Assembly: GCA_003223245.1 (NCBI GenBank)
Contig: QHYI01000152.1
Coordinates: 1 to 64,000 of the forward strand
Length of the DNA stretch: 64,000 bases
Direction of reading: 5' to 3'
From: Acidobacteriota bacterium
Lineage (GTDB): Bacteria > Acidobacteriota > Terriglobia > Acidiferrales > UBA7541
Below the pieces are notes generated by a model, which was given only the letters and a program-made list of their open reading frames with translations, did not search any database and was not told the DNA's origin. Below are positions 25,720-33,874 of the stretch, one piece after another (within the stretch, counting starts at the first letter, position 1; each line of letters opens with the position of its first letter). The translations under genes and the position numbers were made by a program.

Positions 25720-26625
25720 TCAAAACCTCAGCGACACCGACAGCAGCGCGGCTCCGAACGCCCCTGCTGTCACAATGGCCACCGGCCCGTGCGCTTTGGC
25801 CATGCCCTGGACTCGCTGCCCATTATTCTTCTGCGAATACGCTATCGCTCCCAGGATGGGCGTGAGAATCATGCCGGGCCCATGAATCCAAGCCATGGCT
25901 TTGTGAAAACGAATCGGTCCTCGGGATTTTGTTCCCTCGACGCGCGGCGCGCGAATCGCAAAGTAGGCAGTCATGAAGTACAAATCCGCCGTAGCCGAAC
26001 CCAAAACCATGTGCACGGTGCGGTCGGTGTTGCTGGTGTGCCTACCCCCGGCATTAATCGACGTGGCCACCGAAGCGATCATCGGGATCGTGGTGATCAA
26101 GCCCAACCGCTGATGGATTCTCAGCATGTGCGTCCGCTTATCCAGCAGCGCTTGTTCCTTGAGATGGCTTTTGGTTTCGGCGGAAGCAAAGCCCAGGTCC
26201 GCGAGCGAGGGCTCCTTAATGCTGGATGGAGCGTTCGGCGGGTTATTCGCAGGAGCTTGCGGCTGCGGTGGAGGAGCCGAGGGCAGCCCTGACAGCGTGG
26301 CATTGAAAGTCAGCGAAGCCCCGGCCGCCAGAGTTACCTTCTCTATCTTAGCCGCGAAGCCTTCAGCCGACGCCGTCACTTCATATTCGCCCGGAGCAAG
26401 TTTGGTCAAGTTGTACGTTCCCGTTGCATCGGTTTGAACATCCATAGTTTGTCCCGTGGTCGGGTTCTTGACAGAAACCTTCGCGTTGGCCACTATCGCT
26501 CCCGAAGCGTCTGTGACCTTGCCCGACAACGTGGCCTCGCTCTCCTGTGCCCGCAAACAGGGAGCGAGCAAAAGAACGATCATTACAACTAAGGCGCTCG
26601 CTAGGTTGGCCGTTCTGTCTCTCAT
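25720..26625 (-). CDS. Carboxypeptidase-regulatory-like domain fused to a four-helix, b561-like membrane domain
   Basis: The protein has 301 residues. A signal peptide (ALVVMIVLLLAPCLRAQ) precedes a beta-sandwich domain (ATLSGKVTDASGAIVANAKV, TDATGTYNLTKLAPGEYEVT), which matches carboxypeptidase-regulatory-like folds. After a Pro-rich linker comes a C-terminal part of about four helices carrying His near membrane ends: HQRLGLITTIPMIASVATS, HMVLGSATADLYFMTAYFAI, RFHKAMAWIHGPGMILTPIL and KAHGPVAIVTAGAFGAALLS. This is the pattern of a diheme cytochrome b561-like domain, though heme binding is inferred. A strong gaggag site precedes the ATG. It is followed by YceI. Confidence 0.7.
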   Translation of the reverse strand: MRDRTANLASALVVMIVLLLAPCLRAQESEATLSGKVTDASGAIVANAKVSVKNPTTGQTMDVQTDATGTYNLTKLAPGEYEVTASAEGFAAKIEKVTLAAGASLTFNATLSGLPSAPPPQPQAPANNPPNAPSSIKEPSLADLGFASAETKSHLKEQALLDKRTHMLRIHQRLGLITTIPMIASVATSINAGGRHTSNTDRTVHMVLGSATADLYFMTAYFAIRAPRVEGTKSRGPIRFHKAMAWIHGPGMILTPILGAIAYSQKNNGQRVQGMAKAHGPVAIVTAGAFGAALLSVSLRF

Positions 26626-26826
26626 GAAACTCTCCTCGGGCCCTCATCCAACCTAATCTGATGAAGCTGTCATCGAGCTGAACCCACTAGGTTGCCACTC
26701 GATTCGCGAACTTGCCACTTCCGTAAGTCTAGCTCTACGGATGCTGCGATTTGCACCGGGGATGTACGTACGCAGGACCTTGCAGGGATGGGAAAAGGCA
26801 GCTAGCCTAACCAACAGAGGCAGGAG

Positions 26827-27540
26827 ATGATTTCACCATTTGCGGGTTTCCCGACCGAGGCTCTTCAATTTTTTCGCGGCCTCTCGCGCAACAACAATCG
26901 CAAATGGTTTCTGCCTCGCAAGCCGCTCTTCGAAGAGAAAGTCAAAGAGCCGATGCGCCAATTAGTCGACGCATTGAACGTCGCCCTCCACGATTTCGCT
27001 CCCGAATACGAAACCGACCCCGACAAGGCCATCTTTCGCATCTATCGCGACGTCCGTTTCAGCAAAGACAAGAAGCCCTACAAAGAGCAAATCGCCGCCA
27101 CCTTCCGCCGGCGCGGCACTCCGCATCACCAAGGCGGCTATTACTTCGCCATCTCGCACAAGTCCGTGGCCGTCGGCGGAGGCGTGTACATGCCCGAATC
27201 GGCGTGCTTGCTCGCCATCCGCCAGCGCATCGCCGAACGCCACGAAGAGTTTCGCCGCATTCTCACGGCGCCTTCCGTGCGCAAGCTCCTCGGCGATCTC
27301 GAAGGCGAGCAACTCTCCCGCGTTCCTCGCGGCTTCCCGCCCGACGATCCCGCCGCCGATCTGCTGCGCTTCAAATACTACATTTTGTACAAGGAACTTC
27401 CGCCGAGCCTCGTCACTTCCCCGAAACTCTACAAAGCCATCGTCGACCGCTTCCGCGTCATGACGCCCTTGCTGCAATTTTTGACTGCGTCCTTCGCCAC
27501 TGAAACCCAAAAGCCCAACGCCCGCGCCATATTCGCGTAA
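26827..27540 (+). CDS. DUF2461 (TIGR02453-type) protein
   Basis: The protein has 237 residues and the conserved start of the family: FPTEALQFFRGLSRNNNRKW, FLPRKPLFEEKVKEPMRQLV, then IFRIYRDVRFSKDKKPYKEQ and GGYYFAISHKSVAVGGGVYM. Length and motif order fit DUF2461. These cytoplasmic proteins occur widely in bacteria without a proven activity. It converges with the HExxH gene, with 52 bases between them. The DNA shows normal codon use. A gaggcaggag sequence precedes the ATG. Confidence 0.88.
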   Translation: MISPFAGFPTEALQFFRGLSRNNNRKWFLPRKPLFEEKVKEPMRQLVDALNVALHDFAPEYETDPDKAIFRIYRDVRFSKDKKPYKEQIAATFRRRGTPHHQGGYYFAISHKSVAVGGGVYMPESACLLAIRQRIAERHEEFRRILTAPSVRKLLGDLEGEQLSRVPRGFPPDDPAADLLRFKYYILYKELPPSLVTSPKLYKAIVDRFRVMTPLLQFLTASFATETQKPNARAIFA

Positions 27541-27592
27541 TGCCGTTTGGTTTTGCGCGTGACTATAAATCGAAATTTGCGGCGCACGCTTT

Positions 27593-28261
27593 TTATTTCG
27601 GTCCCCCTTGCAGCGCCCTGCGTAGCATGGCTTTATTTATGTCGCCGAGCAAAGCCTTCCCGCCAAAATCGCTCAGGGGCTCCCAGTCCGCGGGCAAGCA
27701 ACTCGCTGATTGCCCGCTGCGAAGCCGCTCGGCAAACAGCTCAGCGCGAATTTCATTGCTATCGCGGCATATAGCGTGACCGAGTTCGTGGGTAATGGCT
27801 AACAACAGCAGCCTCTGCCACGGAACGTGGTACTCGTGTTCCAATTCGCTTACGCGCTCCGCGTCTCCCGAGAATAGGCTCTCATCGACCAGCGTCTCGC
27901 GGTCCCGGAAAGAGGTCAACGCAGGGGAAGTGGTGTGAAAGCCCAACTCCAGCAAATCAGGCTTCCACCGCGTTTTGGAGACCAGCACCCATCGCCACTC
28001 CCCGAGATTTTGGGCATGGTATTGATTCAAGAGCTGCTGCAACAGACCGAGATGCCGGACACAGTCCGTAGGATCGTAGTCCACCGTGCAGTAGAAGCGC
28101 TGGTGCAGCGTATGATAGTACTCGACCACTCTCAAACTCTTTGCCCCGCACGATTCCGCGCTGAAGAGCGAAAAGAAAAGTCCGACGAGAACGAAAACGG
28201 CCGTTCGGCCAAGCACATTATTTGCGCAAATGAATTTATTTTTGAAACGTTCGTAGCTCAT
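27593..28261 (-). CDS. Putative membrane-anchored zinc metalloprotease-like protein (HExxH)
   Basis: From ATG 28261 this has 222 residues. A hydrophobic segment (NVLGRTAVFVLVGLFFSLFS) near residues 14-33 anchors or exports it. The notable motif is LLLLAITHELGHAICRDSNE at about residues 148-167: HELGH is a zinc-binding HExxH, with Glu residues in EIRAELFAERL that could be the third ligand, as in gluzincins. The rest is not recognised and shows several Cys (CGAK, CTVDYDPTDC, ASCLPADW). It may be a small protease or a fossil of one. It faces the LytS gene divergently. Confidence 0.6.
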   Translation of the reverse strand: MSYERFKNKFICANNVLGRTAVFVLVGLFFSLFSAESCGAKSLRVVEYYHTLHQRFYCTVDYDPTDCVRHLGLLQQLLNQYHAQNLGEWRWVLVSKTRWKPDLLELGFHTTSPALTSFRDRETLVDESLFSGDAERVSELEHEYHVPWQRLLLLAITHELGHAICRDSNEIRAELFAERLRSGQSASCLPADWEPLSDFGGKALLGDINKAMLRRALQGGPK

Positions 28262-28579
28262 GACGACTCCCTCCCTTGCCAAAGTGGGCTGTCGCCTGAT
28301 GTTTGTTCCCAACTCGCCAAGCGCACAATCAACAGTTGACGAATAGGCTGTTTGTCCTGACAAAGACGAGGGAATCTCGTGTCGAGCGGCAAGGCCGATA
28401 AAAAGGTTCTTCTTGGCAAGCGCGGCGGAAAGAAACGTCCGAAAAATGGCGTTCACCCCTGAAAAGGAGCGCTTTGCCTCCCGCTAAGTGGCATTGGCCC
28501 GAAAAGTATTTGCCGGCGGCTTTTCTAATGCCAAAATTCATAGTGCAAGAACAACGAGCGCGCAGAAACCGAGCAAACG

Positions 28580-29848
28580 ATGACTCAGTTTCCCGTCAAC
28601 AAGCGCAAGCTGCGCTATCCCGGAATCCCGGCGCTTCTGCTTTTTTGGAGCCTCGTCGGAAGCGTGGCCTACTCGCGCAATTACCTGCAAAACCCGGGCG
28701 TGGGGTTCGCAAGAATAGCTTCGGACCTATCGGTCGCGCTTTTTTGTTTTTGGCCCTGGGCTTTCCTCGGCCCGCTTGTCTTCCAATTGGAAAAGCGCTT
28801 TCCTTTGGGCCCCCTCGGCCCGATGGGAAAAAACCGCTGGCTGCGCAATGCCGGGATCCTTCTACTTGCGGGCTTGGGCATTTGCTACCTGGCTTACCTG
28901 ATGACCGCTTTGTTGTATCTGGTGCATGCGCTTCTTTTTTCGTTGCCTAAGGGCGATCCGTGGCGCATCTGGCAGGCCGCGGCGCCCGAGATGTTTTTCC
29001 AGGTTTTCCTGTACGTCATAACCGTGCAAGCCGCCGTTGTCTTTCGCAATTGGATGCGGCTCGAAGATCAAGAGCGCGAACGGGCGGCGTTGCTGCTGGA
29101 AAAGTCCCGCCTCGAAGCCAGCTTGAAAGCTGCCGAACTGAATGTCCTGCGCATGCGCCTCAATCCCCACTTCCTCTTCAACACCTTGCAAAACGTTTCC
29201 GTGCTCGCGCAGGAAGACCCGAAGGTCGCTAGCCAAATGCTGACGCGTTTGGGCGATCTCCTGCGCGCGGCGCTCCGCAGCGAAACGGAGCCGGAAGTGC
29301 CGCTCAGCGCGGAAATCGCGCTCACGGAATCCTATTTGCACGTGGAGAAGATGCGTTTTGCCGACCGCCTGAACGTCTCCATCGATCTTGCCCCGGGCAC
29401 CGTGCAAGCGATGGTCCCGACACTCTTGCTCCAGCCGCTGGTCGAGAATGCCATTCGCCACGGCTTGAACGGCTGCGCGAGCCGCGGCCTGATTTCGATT
29501 CGCAGCGAACTCGCGAGCCGACAGTTGGTACTCACTGTTCGCGACAACGGACAAGGCGTGGCGGGCGCGTGCCTCGACGATTTGGTGCTTGGCGTGGGAC
29601 TCGCTTCCACACGCGAACGTCTTGCGCGCATGTATAAGGAAGACGCTGAACTCGCACTGCGCGGGCTTCCCGAAGGCGGCACCGAAGTGCGCGTGCGTTT
29701 GCCCTTCCGCAGTGCCCCCTGTGTCCGGCAGCAGACCTCCTGCTATAAACCAACGCAAGACAACCAAAACTTGTTATCCCGCCTCTCAGGCGGTCTTCCG
29801 CAGCCTGAGGCCGAGGGATCTGCTTCTCCACTTCGGAATTCAAGATGA
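28580..29848 (+). CDS. LytS-type sensor histidine kinase
   Basis: The protein has 422 residues. Three or four membrane helices in the first ~170 residues form the sensor. A coiled coil (LEASLKAAELNVLRMRLNPH) leads to the His_kinase phospho-acceptor NPHFLFNTLQN, His197. The ATPase part has QPLVENAIRHGL (N-box), RDNGQGV (G1-like) and VGLASTRERLARMY (G2-like). It overlaps the LytTR regulator by four bases (atga), so the pair is translationally coupled. The last ~35 residues (after about 385) come from a dispersed repeat at 29773-29829, so the original gene was probably shorter. Confidence 0.92.
   Translation: MTQFPVNKRKLRYPGIPALLLFWSLVGSVAYSRNYLQNPGVGFARIASDLSVALFCFWPWAFLGPLVFQLEKRFPLGPLGPMGKNRWLRNAGILLLAGLGICYLAYLMTALLYLVHALLFSLPKGDPWRIWQAAAPEMFFQVFLYVITVQAAVVFRNWMRLEDQERERAALLLEKSRLEASLKAAELNVLRMRLNPHFLFNTLQNVSVLAQEDPKVASQMLTRLGDLLRAALRSETEPEVPLSAEIALTESYLHVEKMRFADRLNVSIDLAPGTVQAMVPTLLLQPLVENAIRHGLNGCASRGLISIRSELASRQLVLTVRDNGQGVAGACLDDLVLGVGLASTRERLARMYKEDAELALRGLPEGGTEVRVRLPFRSAPCVRQQTSCYKPTQDNQNLLSRLSGGLPQPEAEGSASPLRNSR
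29773..29829 (+). repeat. Dispersed repeat absorbed into the lytS-like 3' end
   Basis: The block begins gttatcccgcc, contains gaggccgagggatctgcttctcc at its end, and matches the layout of copies at 7611 (minus), 30628, 35047, 36992 and 50207. It encodes the C-terminal tail of the kinase. Confidence 0.55.
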
Positions 29849-30603
29849 ATGCGCTTCGGCTGCTCATCGTGGATGACGAGCCGCTGATCCGCCGCGGCAT
29901 CCGCAAGGGCCTCGCGAACCTCGAAGGCGTCGAAATCGTGGGCGATTGCGCGAACGGGGCGGAAGCGATCCAGACAATTTTGTCCGCGGAGCTGGATCTC
30001 GTGCTCCTTGACGTTCAGATGCCGGATTGCGACGGCCTCGAAGTGATTCGCCAGGTCGGCGCGGAGCGCATGCCGTTGGTCATTTTTGCCACCGCTCATG
30101 ACGAATACGCGGTGTCCGCGTTTGAGATGAACGCGGTGGACTACCTATTAAAGCCTTTCGATGAAGCGCGGTTGAGGGCCGCCATCGCCCGGGCGCGCGA
30201 AAGGCACGCCGCAAAAAATCGCGAAGCCGTTACGCAGCAGCTGGAGAGCTTGCTGCGAAGCGCTACGAAAGCAGCACCCGAACGCTTCGTGATTCGCAAC
30301 GGGCAACGCTACGAGTTCGTCCCCGCGGATACCGTGGACTGGGTCGAATCGGCCAACAATTACGTGCAACTGCACTGCGGCCCCAAAACGCATCTGATGA
30401 GCGAAACGCTCACTAGGCTGGAGAAACGTCTCGATCCCGCCAAATTCCTCCGCGTCCACCGCGGCCGCATCGTCAACGTCTCGCGCATCCTGGCGGTGCA
30501 CAGCCTGATGAACGGCGTCTTCGAACTGGAACTGCGCAACGGCCTCCGCATCACCACCGGCCGCCAATTCCGCGACGCCGTCCAGTCCCTCCTCCGCAAG
30601 TAG
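29845..30603 (+). CDS. LytTR-type response regulator
   Basis: The protein has 252 residues. Its N-terminal receiver domain has the acidic pair in LLIVDDEPLIRRGIRKGL, the phospho-acceptor Asp56 in LVLLDVQMPDCDG, the conserved Thr/Ser region in IFATAHDEYAVSAF and the Lys in YLLKPFDEARLRAAI. Residues ~148-252 form a LytTR DNA-binding domain (RFVIRNGQRYEFVPADTVDW, VESANNYVQLHC, KFLRVHRGRIVNVSRILAVH). It is coupled to the sensor kinase by a four-base overlap. Targets are not obvious; LytTR regulators often control envelope or transporter genes. Confidence 0.93.
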   Translation: MNALRLLIVDDEPLIRRGIRKGLANLEGVEIVGDCANGAEAIQTILSAELDLVLLDVQMPDCDGLEVIRQVGAERMPLVIFATAHDEYAVSAFEMNAVDYLLKPFDEARLRAAIARARERHAAKNREAVTQQLESLLRSATKAAPERFVIRNGQRYEFVPADTVDWVESANNYVQLHCGPKTHLMSETLTRLEKRLDPAKFLRVHRGRIVNVSRILAVHSLMNGVFELELRNGLRITTGRQFRDAVQSLLRK

Positions 30604-30627
30604 CCCTCAGTTTCGCATCCACAAATT

Positions 30628-30660
30628 GTCATTCCGAGCGGAGCAAGGAATCTGCTTCTC
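30628..30660 (+). repeat. Dispersed repeat gtcattccgagc...aaggaatctgcttctc
   Basis: A short copy of the dispersed family: gtcattccgagcggagca followed directly by aggaatctgcttctc. Closely similar blocks lie at 35047-35098, 36992-37023 and 50207-50280. Confidence 0.6.
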
Positions 30661-30752
30661 AGACTTCTTGCAGCTGTTCAAAGGGCCTGCAAAATCCTTT
30701 AGGGGATCGCCGCTTTAGCTCCAGTTTGGCGCCCGGAGCCTTTCCCATTATT

Positions 30753-30874
30753 GTCATTCCGAACGCAGCAGGCCGACGCCTTTTCTTACGCGTTCGCTCC
30801 TGCGTACTGTTTGCGTCCCTGATGGTTTTGCAAGACACAACGCGTCGGCCTGCGTTAGAGAGGAATCTCTCTTC
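30753..30874 (+). repeat. Dispersed repeat copy carrying a 12-bp inverted repeat
   Basis: The ends match the dispersed family (gtcattccgaacgcag ... gagaggaatctctcttc), but between them lie arms gcaggccgacgc (30768-30779) and gcgtcggcctgc (30842-30853), perfect reverse complements 62 bases apart. It looks like a small palindromic element inside an older repeat, or a long hairpin variant of it. Confidence 0.55.
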
Positions 30875-30928
30875 AAAACACGGCTTCGGGCTCAAATGAA
30901 CAGAGGGTGCCGGTTTTCACGCTCTGTA

Positions 30929-30974
30929 GCCGGGCTTCAGCCCGGCATTTTGGAAGGCGGCGGCTTGCCGCCGC
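30929..30974. repeat. Two adjacent perfect GC palindromes
   Basis: gccgggcttcagcccggc (30929-30946) and gcggcggcttgccgccgc (30957-30974) are perfect short hairpins with 2-base loops, 10 bases apart. They resemble REP-type units. Neither has a T-run. Confidence 0.6.
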
Positions 30975-31171
30975 TTTCACCTCGTTCGACAAGTGCAGCC
31001 GTGAGTCTGATGGGGGTACCTCTGCCCATTTTCCATTTTTGCTTTTCCAGTTGCCCGTTACCTCGCCACTCGCCACTTCCCCCGGGGCTTACCCACCACT
31101 CACTGCCCACTACGCAATGTTTCATGTCCTGTCGTACACTCGACATATCCAATTTACGCAAGGACTCTTCC

Positions 31172-32509
31172 ATGACCACTCCCGCTCATTCCGTTCCCGC
31201 ATCCAAACTCGCCCGCAGCGCGCGCAGCGACGAAGTCGTCGCTAAGCACAAGAAATACCTCTGGCCTTCGGTAACCAACTACTTCGAGCAGCCACTGGTC
31301 GCCGACCGCGGCGAGATGCAGTACCTCTGGGACCTCGACGGCAACAAGTATCTCGACTTCTTCGGGGGCATCCTCACCGTCTCGGTCGGTCACTGCAATC
31401 CCAAAGTTTCGAGCAAAGTGGCCGCGCAGGTGAACCGCCTCCAGCACACCTCCACGCTCTATCCCAACGAGCACATCGTCGCGCTGGCGGAAAAAGTTGC
31501 GCAGATCACTCCCGGCAACCTGAAGCAAAGCTTCTTCACCAACTCCGGCACGGAAGCCAACGAAGCCGCCATCCTTCTCGCGCGCATGTCCACGGGAAGT
31601 TTTGACGTGGTCGCGCTGCGCCACGCCTATTCCGGCGGCTCGGCGCTCGCCAAAGGCGTCACCGCCCACTCGAATTACCGCAAAGGCGGCGTCATTGGCG
31701 TGGGCATCGCCCATGCCGTGAATGCCTACTGCTACCGATGCCCGCTGCACTTGAAGTATCCCGAGTGCGAAGTCGCTTGCGCCGACGACGTTGAAAATCT
31801 CATTCAGACCGGCACCAGCGGCAACATCGCCGCATTCATCGCCGAGCCGATTCAGGGTGTCGGCGGCTTCATCACTCCGCCGAAGGAATATTTCAAAATT
31901 GTCTTCAAAATCGTGAAGCAATACGGTGCGCTGTTTATCTCCGACGAAGTGCAAACCGGCTGGGGGCGCACCGGCAAGAAATGGTTCGGCATCGAGCAAT
32001 GGGAAGTTGTGCCGGACATGATCACCAGCGCCAAAGGCATGGCCAATGGCGTGCCCATCGGCCTCACCGTCACCACGCCGGAAATCGCCGGCAGCTTCCG
32101 GGGCGCGAACATTGCCACTTTCGGCGGGAATCCCGTCACGAGCGTCGCCGCCAAGGCCACCATCGAATTGATCGAAGAAGAAAATCTGCTCGAAAACGCG
32201 CACGTCGTGGGAAGCTATTTCCGCGGCAAACTTGAAGAGTTGCAACAGAAGCATGCGCGCATTGGCGACGTGCGCGGCATGGGCCTGATGCAGGCGCTCG
32301 AACTCGTGAAAGACCGCAAAACCAAAGAGCCCGCTCCGGAAGCCACTACGCAAGTGATGGAGCGCGGCCGCCAGAACGGCTTGCTTATCGGCAAGGGCGG
32401 CCTCTATGGCAACGTCCTCCGCCTCGCCCCCATGCTTAATACCTCCAAAGCCGACGTCGACGAAGCCATCCGCCTCCTCGACAAATCCTTCTCCGAGGTA
32501 AAGCTATGA
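31172..32509 (+). CDS. Class III aminotransferase (AGXT2-like)
   Basis: From ATG 31172 (aagga nine bases before) the enzyme has 445 residues. Fold-type I class III features are clear: WDLDGNKYLDFFGGILTVSV, FFTNSGTEANEAAILLARMS (phosphate-binding), IAEPIQGVGGFITPPKEYF, FISDEVQTGWGRTGKKWFG with the PLP-ring Asp, and SAKGMANGVP with the PLP Lys near 288. The closest relatives by pattern are alanine-glyoxylate aminotransferase 2-like or omega-amino acid transaminases. It is cytoplasmic. The next gene starts within its last four bases (atga), so they are coupled although not evidently related in function. Confidence 0.9.
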   Translation: MTTPAHSVPASKLARSARSDEVVAKHKKYLWPSVTNYFEQPLVADRGEMQYLWDLDGNKYLDFFGGILTVSVGHCNPKVSSKVAAQVNRLQHTSTLYPNEHIVALAEKVAQITPGNLKQSFFTNSGTEANEAAILLARMSTGSFDVVALRHAYSGGSALAKGVTAHSNYRKGGVIGVGIAHAVNAYCYRCPLHLKYPECEVACADDVENLIQTGTSGNIAAFIAEPIQGVGGFITPPKEYFKIVFKIVKQYGALFISDEVQTGWGRTGKKWFGIEQWEVVPDMITSAKGMANGVPIGLTVTTPEIAGSFRGANIATFGGNPVTSVAAKATIELIEEENLLENAHVVGSYFRGKLEELQQKHARIGDVRGMGLMQALELVKDRKTKEPAPEATTQVMERGRQNGLLIGKGGLYGNVLRLAPMLNTSKADVDEAIRLLDKSFSEVKL

Positions 32510-33240
32510 TCCTGGCATGGTGCCTCGTCGCTGTAGCGCCGCTCATAATCCTGATTGGGACGATTCGACGTTGGCGGCGGACAACTCCGAGGATCATTGC
32601 GCCAGCGTGGGGGAGCTATCTCGCTATTGTGTCCATTGCTCTCGTGGGCCTGTCGGAACTGCGGTGGTTTGTCTTCGGCATCAAAGTCGCCGTGAGCGGA
32701 CAACTCACTAGCTTGGCACTCATGAGGAACACGGAGACGGCCCGCCTGTGGGCTTTCGTCGCTCCTGATATTGCTTCGGATTTTTTCAATGTGGGATCTC
32801 TGATGATCCGGCGATGCCTTAGCTCTGGATTGGTTCTGCTTGTTAGTTGTCTTGTGGTTTACCCGCAGGCCTCCCTGAACAAGAGCGTTTGGAAATCGGT
32901 GGAATTTGCGATTGTGAAATTCAATGACGAGGCACCAAAATCCTGGAGCATGTATCACACGGAGAAAAAGGGATTATTGCTGGTGCGCCTCTGGAAGCGC
33001 TATTTGCTGGTGGATGTGAAAGAGCAGGAAGTCTACGAAGTCGATCCGCAAACGGTGAAGCCCGCGGGCCATAACGTGGAATGGTCGCTCGCCGACAAAC
33101 CCAGCGAGCCGCTCGAAACTCCGGAGTGGAAGACGCGCGATGTAGGCCCCATGGAGCAGTTTTCGTTCCGCCTCGGCAAGAACGGCTATGTTTTGCAATT
33201 GCAAATTCCGCTGAAGCCCAACGGCCAGCCGATGTACTGA
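32506..33240 (+). CDS. Hypothetical protein with two membrane segments (possible fusion)
   Basis: The protein has 244 residues. Residues 1-55 hold two hydrophobic helices (MILAWCLVAVAPLIILIGTI; YLAIVSIALVGLSELRWFVF). At residue 100 a second, signal-peptide-like segment begins (MIRRCLSSGLVLLVSCLVVY), followed by a soluble beta-rich domain (KSVEFAIVKFNDEAPKSWSM, LLVDVKEQEVYEVDPQTVKP, QFSFRLGKNGYVLQLQIPL). The layout suggests a small membrane protein fused to a formerly separate secreted protein starting at 32803. No family is recognised. It overlaps the aminotransferase by four bases. Confidence 0.5.
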   Translation: MILAWCLVAVAPLIILIGTIRRWRRTTPRIIAPAWGSYLAIVSIALVGLSELRWFVFGIKVAVSGQLTSLALMRNTETARLWAFVAPDIASDFFNVGSLMIRRCLSSGLVLLVSCLVVYPQASLNKSVWKSVEFAIVKFNDEAPKSWSMYHTEKKGLLLVRLWKRYLLVDVKEQEVYEVDPQTVKPAGHNVEWSLADKPSEPLETPEWKTRDVGPMEQFSFRLGKNGYVLQLQIPLKPNGQPMY

Positions 33241-33313
33241 ATTCTGTTGTAGGGGCGCAGCTTTACCCTGAGCGTGGACGATGCTGCGCTCCTTTCGAGA
33301 AGGATGAAATTCA

Positions 33314-33874
33314 TTGAGCCGAACGAAGAAGTCCACCAGAGTGCAGCGCAAACTGACTGAGTCGCAGGCAACTGAGGAGAGTCCTGTTGGCACATGGAAA
33401 CTCGTTTCATGCATTTTCGAGGATGTGCAGACCAAGGAGCGGACGCTTCCCTACGGTGAGCATCCCAAGGGGTATGTGATTCTTACTCCGGAAGGACGCT
33501 TGATGGCGGTCATTACGGCGGCAGGCCGCAAACCGCCGCGCACCGTAGAGGATCGCGATGTCGCGTTTCGCTCCGCGGTGGCCTATTCCGGGAGGTATCG
33601 CGTTGACGGCAACCAGTTCGTCACCACCGTCGACATCGCATGGAACGAGGCCTGGGTCGGAACCGATCAGGTGCGATTCTTCCGGCGGGAAGGCCATCGG
33701 CTATGCATCGAGAGCGCACCAGCGCCCCACACCGACACCGGCCGGATGATACGGGGCATCCCTCGTTTGGGAGCGAGAAAAGAAGTGGGGGTAAGCCTTT
33801 GCGTTCCAAGAAGGAGTAGGGTCTTGCTCCCGCAGTCTATGCTTATGACTGAAAACTGTTTTCACCGGCGGTAG
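33314..33874 (+). CDS. Lipocalin-like domain protein (C-terminus frameshifted)
   Basis: The start SPVGTWKLVSCIFEDVQTKE and the body PYGEHPKGYVILTPEGRLMA, GRYRVDGNQFVTTVDIAWNE and RFFRREGHRLCIES match lipocalin-like (PF13924-type) proteins of about 150 residues. Near 33757-33760 the frame goes off: as read it gives GIPRLGARKEVG and continues to 33874, overlapping the next, opposite gene. One base less in ccc gives GILVWEREKKWG-stop at 33794, the expected family ending, and removes the overlap. So the true end is very probably 33794. The ligand is unknown. Confidence 0.75.
   Translation: MSRTKKSTRVQRKLTESQATEESPVGTWKLVSCIFEDVQTKERTLPYGEHPKGYVILTPEGRLMAVITAAGRKPPRTVEDRDVAFRSAVAYSGRYRVDGNQFVTTVDIAWNEAWVGTDQVRFFRREGHRLCIESAPAPHTDTGRMIRGIPRLGARKEVGVSLCVPRRSRVLLPQSMLMTENCFHRR

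Larger units (their letters stand above)
30604..31171. other. Repeat-rich intergenic region
   Basis: This 568-base gap has no supported gene. It contains at least five palindromic or dispersed repeats: 30628-30660, 30753-30874, 30929-30946 (gccgggcttcagcccggc), 30957-30974 (gcggcggcttgccgccgc), and a ctcgccactcgccac run near 31063-31078. An upstream in-frame extension of the aminotransferase runs through these repeats and should not be taken as coding. Confidence 0.6.

Noticed and set aside
30896-31171. 92-codon N-terminal extension of the aminotransferase
   Set aside because: It is encoded by palindromic repeats and lies before a good ribosome site and ATG at 31172, where the family's N-terminus begins.
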